A stretch of DNA of 18,708 nt from Fimbriimonas sp. (GTDB lineage: Bacteria > Armatimonadota > Fimbriimonadia > Fimbriimonadales > Fimbriimonadaceae). Location: the NCBI GenBank assembly GCA_030447945.1, contig JAUJNV010000021.1, positions 1 through 18,708 of the forward strand, read 5' to 3'. This document shows, piece by piece, positions 13,854 through 18,708 of the stretch (the first letter of the stretch is position 1; every line of letters starts with the position of its first letter). A program made the translations under genes and the position numbers. The notes below the pieces were generated by a model. The model was not told where the DNA came from and searched no databases. It saw nothing but the letters and a program-made list of their open reading frames with translations.

Positions 13854-16553
13854 ATGAATGACCTTCCGACCGGCACGGTCACGTTCCTGATGACGGACGT
13901 GGAGGGCAGCACACGGAAGTGGGCCGAGGACCCGGAGCGGATGCGCGCCTCGCTGGAGCGCCACGACCGGCTCGCGCAGCGAGTCTGCGATCGCCATCAC
14001 GGAACGCTGGTGAAGCAGAGGGGCGAGGGAGACAGCCTTTTCATGGTGTTCCGCCGCTGCCAAGACGCGGCCTTGGCCGCCACCGAGCTGCATCAGGGTC
14101 TGCGGGAGGACGGCGAGGAGGGCATGCTTCGCCTGTCCGTGCGCGCCGCCATCCACGTCGGCGAGACGCAACTGCGGGACGAGGACTACTACGGGCCGGT
14201 CATCAACCGGTGCGCGCGGCTGCGCGGGATCGGACACGCCGGGCAGACGCTCGTTTCCGAGGCGGTGGCGCAGATCCTACGGGACGAGCCGCCGACTGGT
14301 CTGATCTTGCGAGATCTGGGGTTCCACCGCCTGAAGGACCTGCTGCGGGCGGAGCGTGTCTACAGCCTTCAGAAGGAGACGGAGGCCAAGGATTTCCCGC
14401 CTCTGCGCTCATTGAACACGCAGGTGGGCGCACTGCCCGTGCAGCTCACCAGTCTCATCGGGCGCGAGAAGGAAGTAGCCGACATCCTCGGCCTGATCGA
14501 GTCGCACCGCCTCGTTACGCTTACGGGATCGGGAGGGGCGGGCAAGACGCGCCTGGCCCTGCAAGCCGCCGTGGAGGCGGCGGAGAGCCACCCGGACGGG
14601 CTGTTCTTCATCGACTTGGTGCCGGTGGCCCCGAACGAACCGATGCCCGAGGTGATCGTTCGCTCCTTGAAGATCAGCGTGGAGCCGGGGCAGGACGCGG
14701 TCCGGGCCCTCCAGACGATGTTCGGCGGCTCCTCGCCGTTGCTCGTCCTGGACAACTGCGAGCACGTCATCGAAGACGCCGCGGAAACGTGCGAGGATCT
14801 GTTGACCTCGTGTCCTGGCCTACGCATTCTCGCCACCAGCCGGGAGAGTCTACGGCTGCCCGGCGAAGCGACTTATCTCGTGCCTCCTCTTCGGTTTCCG
14901 TCGGTCCCCTGCCGGCTGCCCCCCGATGAGATCCTTGGGTATGAGGCGGTGGCCCTGTTCTGTGAGCGCGCGGCTTTGCGATCCCACGGGTTCGCCTTGG
15001 ACGGGAACAACGCCGAGGCGGTGGCGGAGATCTGCTGGCTGCTGGACGGCATACCGCTCGCCATCGAGCAAGCGGCCTCGAACGTTGGCTTCCTGACTCC
15101 CGGACAGATTCTTGAGGGACTGCGCGAGGGGCTCAACAGCCTTCGCGCGACCAGCCGAGGAGGCGAGCGACGCCACAAGACCCTGGAGCTTACGAACGAG
15201 TGGAGCTTCTCCCTCCTCGCAGAGGAGGAGCGCGCGCTCTTCGCACGCCTCGGTGTCTTCGCCGGTGGCTGGACCCTATCGGCCGCCGGAGAAGTTTGCG
15301 CCGGAGACGACATCCGCGCCGGTGCGGTGCCCGGTCTGTTGGGCGGGCTGGTTGCCAAGTCCCTCGTCACCGCGAACGACGAGGGACGTGGGGACAAGCG
15401 GTACCGCTATCTGCACGCGGTCAGAGAGTTCGCGCTGAAGAAGCTCGGGAGCGAGGACGCGCCCGTACGCGCCCGCCACTTCGCTTGGTGCCTGGCGGTA
15501 GCTCGGCGGGCGGAACCCGAGTTCCTCGGCAAGGACCAAACCGCGTGGCTGGAACGCTTCGACCGCGACTACAGCAACCTGCGTCAGGCCCTCGACTGGG
15601 GCTTGCGCACGCGCCATGGTGGCTTGCTGGATCTGGTCTTCCTCCTCCGCTACTTCTGGCTGTTCCGCAGCGACCTTGCGGAAGGGCGACATTGGGTGGA
15701 GCGCGCGCTCGAGGCTGTCCCGGGCGCGCCGGCCCGGCTTCGGGCTCAGAGCCTGAACCTCCTCGGTGCCCTCATCTACAAGCAGAATCTTCCCGAGCTC
15801 GCAAAGTTGCACCACCAGCACAGCCTGGCGCTCTGGAAGACTCTGGAAGACCCCGGCGGTGAGGCCGACGTCCACAACAACCTCGGTCTCGTCGCCATGC
15901 ATCAGGGAAACGTTGCGGAGGGGCGGGAACACTTTCGCACGAGCCTGTCCATCTACGAATCTCTCGAGCAACCGGGGAAATCAGCTCAGTCGGCTCTCAA
16001 CGTGGCGCTGTGCGAGGAAGAACTGGGCAACTACGCCGAAGCAATGACTCTGATTGAGCAGGCATTGCGGCTTGTGCGGAGGCAGGGCGGCAATCCGTGG
16101 CTCGAAGCGGGGGCTACTCTCTGCCTTGCCAATGTCGCCCGGCAGTTGGGTTCCCAGCGAGAGTGCCTTCAACACCTGGAAGCCGCTCTCATCCTTCAGC
16201 GCGAACTTAGGAACAAGCTGGCGATCTTCGCCGCGCTGACCTTGCTTGCCGAACAGGCCCACGAGAAGGGGAAGAACTTCCAAAGCGCCTGGTTGCTCGG
16301 TGCCGCCGATGGCCTTCGAGAGGCAAGTGGACATGCGCCGAAAGGCACTCATTGGAAGATCCAGCAGGAAGTGTCCCAAGCGGTGGCGGAAGTGCTATCG
16401 ACGGCGGAGATCGAACGGCAACAAGCACTGGGACGGGCTGCTCCCATCGAGGTGGTCATGGAAAACTCCCTAGAGCTACTTCGTACCTTGACACTTGTAG
16501 GAACAAAGAGTAGCATCGCGGGGAGGAACGGTTCCCCAGTAATTCTGTTGTAA
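13854..16553 (+). CDS. Class III adenylate/guanylate cyclase-STAND ATPase-TPR signalling protein (copy 1)
   Basis: 899 aa from ATG 13854; the open frame extends far upstream, but only from here does it read as protein, starting PTGTVTFLMTDVEGSTRKWA. Residues about 8-170 are a class III nucleotide cyclase domain: metal Asp15, KQRGEGDSLFMVF, and the N...R transition-state pair in YYGPVINRCARLRGIGHAGQ. Residues about 205-560 are an NB-ARC/STAND ATPase with Walker A GSGGAGKT (Lys231), Walker B LLVLDNCEHV (Asp300), sensor ILATSRESLRLPGE and GIPLAIEQAA. A winged-helix region and TPR repeats (for example EADVHNNLGLVAMHQGNVAE) fill the C-terminus. No DNA-binding domain of LuxR type is seen. It is presumably a cytosolic switch coupling a signal sensed by the TPRs to cAMP/cGMP output. 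A TACAAT box (13810-13815) lies 38 nt upstream. Divergent from purF. Confidence 0.9.
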   Translation: MNDLPTGTVTFLMTDVEGSTRKWAEDPERMRASLERHDRLAQRVCDRHHGTLVKQRGEGDSLFMVFRRCQDAALAATELHQGLREDGEEGMLRLSVRAAIHVGETQLRDEDYYGPVINRCARLRGIGHAGQTLVSEAVAQILRDEPPTGLILRDLGFHRLKDLLRAERVYSLQKETEAKDFPPLRSLNTQVGALPVQLTSLIGREKEVADILGLIESHRLVTLTGSGGAGKTRLALQAAVEAAESHPDGLFFIDLVPVAPNEPMPEVIVRSLKISVEPGQDAVRALQTMFGGSSPLLVLDNCEHVIEDAAETCEDLLTSCPGLRILATSRESLRLPGEATYLVPPLRFPSVPCRLPPDEILGYEAVALFCERAALRSHGFALDGNNAEAVAEICWLLDGIPLAIEQAASNVGFLTPGQILEGLREGLNSLRATSRGGERRHKTLELTNEWSFSLLAEEERALFARLGVFAGGWTLSAAGEVCAGDDIRAGAVPGLLGGLVAKSLVTANDEGRGDKRYRYLHAVREFALKKLGSEDAPVRARHFAWCLAVARRAEPEFLGKDQTAWLERFDRDYSNLRQALDWGLRTRHGGLLDLVFLLRYFWLFRSDLAEGRHWVERALEAVPGAPARLRAQSLNLLGALIYKQNLPELAKLHHQHSLALWKTLEDPGGEADVHNNLGLVAMHQGNVAEGREHFRTSLSIYESLEQPGKSAQSALNVALCEEELGNYAEAMTLIEQALRLVRRQGGNPWLEAGATLCLANVARQLGSQRECLQHLEAALILQRELRNKLAIFAALTLLAEQAHEKGKNFQSAWLLGAADGLREASGHAPKGTHWKIQQEVSQAVAEVLSTAEIERQQALGRAAPIEVVMENSLELLRTLTLVGTKSSIAGRNGSPVILL

Positions 16554-16609
16554 GACGTTGAAAAGTGCTCAAGATGAGAAAGAACCAACGTGCTGGCCGG
16601 AGGGCGACG

Positions 16610-17422
16610 ATGAGCAACCAGACGACAGGTGACGAGGTCGAACCTACGGATCAAGGCTCAGGCCAGCTTGCGCCTAACGGGAGAAAGGGAAAGGAACGAA
16701 GACCACCGGGCAAGGCTCCCATCTCCCTCCGTCTCATGCACGAGTACCTGCCTATGACGGCTCAGACGGTGTTGGCCTGCGTATTTCTTGACGAAGTCGA
16801 ACAGCAAGACGTCAAGATCGAGGTCACGCCAACGCTTGTCACGGGCCAAGTGGTCGAAGGTCGCCCAAACGACACAAGCGGGGAGGCGATGGACGTAACG
16901 ATCGAGGCAGGCAAGAGGAGCGTCTCATTCGAACTTCCGATTCCCACCGCTGGAGCAGAGGAAGTCCCGCACGAGCGCTTGCTGCACGTCCGTGCTATGG
17001 CGCGTCGCTTGCGCGCCTTCTCCGATGCCGTCTGCATCCTTATTTCAGGTACCCCTGCGCTCCAACCCGATGAGCTTCTCTCAAGCCATGGCTTTCCTAT
17101 CGTGCAGTTGGAGGAGCTGGGGCCCTATCCTTCGGATGCGGGCATTGATATCTCCATCGCGGTGAATCCCGACGGGCCTCGCCCGGCGGACGTACTGGTT
17201 CAAGAGATCCACGGGTCCGAGAGCCGGAACGCCGTAGTCGCGGTGCCGTTGTCCGGCCCCGCGTACCACACGATCCCTACGTCGAGGGACCTCGACGGCA
17301 CTTCTATAACCGCGCGAGCCGCGCCAGGTAGCGACCCGTCCCAATTCGGCCCATACATGGAAGCCGTGACCTTGGCATCGACGGCGACGGCTGACGAACC
17401 GGGGCTGGGGCCAAGGCCCTGA
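16610..17422 (+). CDS. Hypothetical 270-aa protein between the two cyclase-STAND genes
   Basis: Unrecognised. The ATG at 16610 is chosen because GGAGGG lies 5 nt upstream, a good Shine-Dalgarno; an in-frame GTG at 16565 would add 15 residues. The first 50 residues are polar and low in complexity (NQTTGDEVEPTDQGSGQLAP). A globular part follows: ISLRLMHEYLPMTAQTVLAC, then VSFELPIPTAGAEE, LRAFSDAVCILISGTPALQP, DELLSSHGFPIVQLEELGPY and DISIAVNPDGPRPADVLVQE. The tail is again disordered and proline-rich. No signal peptide, membrane helix or catalytic motif that I can see. It starts 56 nt after copy 1 on the same strand, so co-expression is likely. A role as partner or target of the cyclase-STAND proteins is suggested by position alone. 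Confidence 0.7.
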   Translation: MSNQTTGDEVEPTDQGSGQLAPNGRKGKERRPPGKAPISLRLMHEYLPMTAQTVLACVFLDEVEQQDVKIEVTPTLVTGQVVEGRPNDTSGEAMDVTIEAGKRSVSFELPIPTAGAEEVPHERLLHVRAMARRLRAFSDAVCILISGTPALQPDELLSSHGFPIVQLEELGPYPSDAGIDISIAVNPDGPRPADVLVQEIHGSESRNAVVAVPLSGPAYHTIPTSRDLDGTSITARAAPGSDPSQFGPYMEAVTLASTATADEPGLGPRP

Positions 17423-17661
17423 GAAAATCGAGATTCACGCGCGAGCAAAGGGACCAGCCACAAAACCCACGCAAGGACAAATACCCACCGACGTAAGAGC
17501 CGCTGACACCCGGCGTCGCGATATGCCCGCGGCGGAGATCTCGTCGGAGGAGCCTAGGAAGTAGAGAGTGCAAGACGAAGACCGATGCAAAATGCCGCAT
17601 CGTCTCCTTAGGCGACTTTGTACTACAATAGAGTTCTAGCTGCGAAAGGGCCCGCGGAACC

Positions 17662-18708
17662 ATGCAAACGCTGCCGACCGGCACGGTCACGTTCCTCATG
17701 ACCGACATCGAGGGGAGCACCCGGCTCTGGGAAGAGCACCCGGAGGCGATGGCGCTCGCGGTCGCGCGGCACGACGCGTTGATCTCGGAGACGGTCGGGG
17801 CGCACCACGGGCGGATTCTAAAGGAGCGGGGGGACGGGGACAGCCACTTTGCGGTCTTCGACCGGGCGAGCGACAGCGTCGCCGCGGCTCTCGAAATCCA
17901 GCGTCTGCTCTTGCACGAGGCGTGGCCGTCCCAGACTCCCCTGAAGGTGCGTGTCGCCCTCCACACGGGGGAGGCCCAGGAGCGGGAAGGGGACTACTAC
18001 GGCCCTGCGGTCAACCGCACGGCTCGACTGCGGTCGATCGCCCATGGGGGGCAGGTGGTGCTCTCGCAAGCGACCGAGACGCTCGTGCGCGACCGACTTC
18101 CCGCCGAAGCCGGCCTCCTTAGCTTGGGGCTGCACCGCCTGAAGGACCTCCTGCGGCACGAGCGGGTGTCGGCGCTGATGCACCCTGCCCTACCGAACGA
18201 CTTCCCTCCCTTGCGTTCTCTGGACTTCGTGGGGCCAAACAACCTGCCGGTGCAGCTCTCGAGCTTTGTCGGGCGCGAGGCTGAGGTGGCGCGTCTGCGG
18301 GGGATTTTAGCGACGACACGGCACGTGACCCTGACGGGTTCGGGAGGGTGCGGCAAGACGCGCCTGGGCCTCCAGGCGGCGGCCGATATGCTGGACGCGA
18401 CGCCGGACGGTGTGTGGCTGGTGGATCTCACGCTCCTCAGCGATCCGGCCGCCGTGCCGGGTGCCGTGTTCTCCACGTTGGGCCTCCCGGACGCGGGAAG
18501 CGCCGATCCGCTGGAACGGTTGTGCGAGCACTGGGGGGACCGAAGCGCCTTGCTGCTGCTGGACAATTGCGAACACGTGGTGGCAGGCGCCGCGAGACTC
18601 GTCGACACCCTTCTGCGCCAATGCCCGGGGATCAAGGTGATGACGACCTCTCGCGAACCGTTGCGGTTGCCGGGGGAGGTCACCTTCCGGGTCCCCCCGC
18701 TGTCGTTC
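17662..18708 (+). CDS. Class III cyclase-STAND ATPase protein (copy 2), cut by the window end
   Basis: 349 codons are visible from ATG 17662, with no stop. The start MQTLPTGTVTFLMTDIEGST matches copy 1 almost exactly, including a run of about 23 identical bases. The cyclase domain shows Asp15, ILKERGDGDSHFAVF and YYGPAVNRTARLRSIAHGGQ. It is followed by LPVQLSSFVGREAEVARLRG, Walker A GSGGCGKT (Lys232), Walker B LLLLDNCEHV and TTSREPLRLPGE. The winged helix and TPR region expected from copy 1 lie beyond the window. Divergence across the domain indicates an old duplication or two family members, not a recent copy. A TACAAT box (17624-17629) lies 32 nt upstream, as in copy 1. No terminator or gene is evident in the 239 nt before it. 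Confidence 0.9.
   Translation, partial: MQTLPTGTVTFLMTDIEGSTRLWEEHPEAMALAVARHDALISETVGAHHGRILKERGDGDSHFAVFDRASDSVAAALEIQRLLLHEAWPSQTPLKVRVALHTGEAQEREGDYYGPAVNRTARLRSIAHGGQVVLSQATETLVRDRLPAEAGLLSLGLHRLKDLLRHERVSALMHPALPNDFPPLRSLDFVGPNNLPVQLSSFVGREAEVARLRGILATTRHVTLTGSGGCGKTRLGLQAAADMLDATPDGVWLVDLTLLSDPAAVPGAVFSTLGLPDAGSADPLERLCEHWGDRSALLLLDNCEHVVAGAARLVDTLLRQCPGIKVMTTSREPLRLPGEVTFRVPPLSF

Noticed and set aside
17423..17661. Small gene or terminator before the second cyclase gene
   Set aside because: No frame with a plausible start and composition, and no hairpin followed by a T-run, was found; only a possible TACAAT promoter box.

Overview
The window is high-GC bacterial DNA. It carries core pyrimidine and purine genes (carA, the first half of carB, purF) mixed with accessory genes. 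Gene content (a GH26-like glycosidase, repeat-rich secreted proteins, cyclase-STAND-TPR proteins, a RAYT/REP element) and TANNNT boxes 6-7 nt before several start codons would fit a lineage such as Armatimonadota. That placement is inference only. No marker RNA is present.

Layout. Positions 1-105 hold the end of a short-chain dehydrogenase. 109-2694 (minus) encodes the N-terminal synthetase half of CarB, interrupted in frame by a REP-associated tyrosine transposase element at 767-1475. 2737-5521 is an accessory island between carB and carA. It holds a DUF433/DUF5615 toxin-antitoxin pair with one in-frame TAG in each gene, a hypothetical gene ('gene A'), a small gene plus nucleotidyltransferase module on the plus strand, and a chain of small minus-strand genes joined by 4-nt start/stop overlaps and coupled to the end of carA. 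The 5' end of gene A occurs three times in the island and the 3' end of carA occurs twice, so cargo genes look like cassettes separated by copies of these flanks.

carA (to 6630 or 6711) follows. Upstream is a GH26-like glycosidase (6729-8395) broken by several frameshifts, then a secreted repeat protein (from 11015) whose C-terminal HEAT-like part is also frameshifted. 11143-12243 encodes a phosphoglycerate-mutase-like protein without recognisable catalytic residues, directly downstream of purF (three apparent frameshifts). Divergently, the plus strand encodes two paralogous class III cyclase-STAND ATPase proteins (13854-16553 and 17662 to the window end) with an unrecognised gene between them.

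The indels in purF, normally an important enzyme, suggest that at least some frameshifts in the window are sequence errors and not gene decay. The strongest items for follow-up are the cassette-like array between carA and carB and the in-frame RAYT/REP insertion at a CarB inter-domain boundary.
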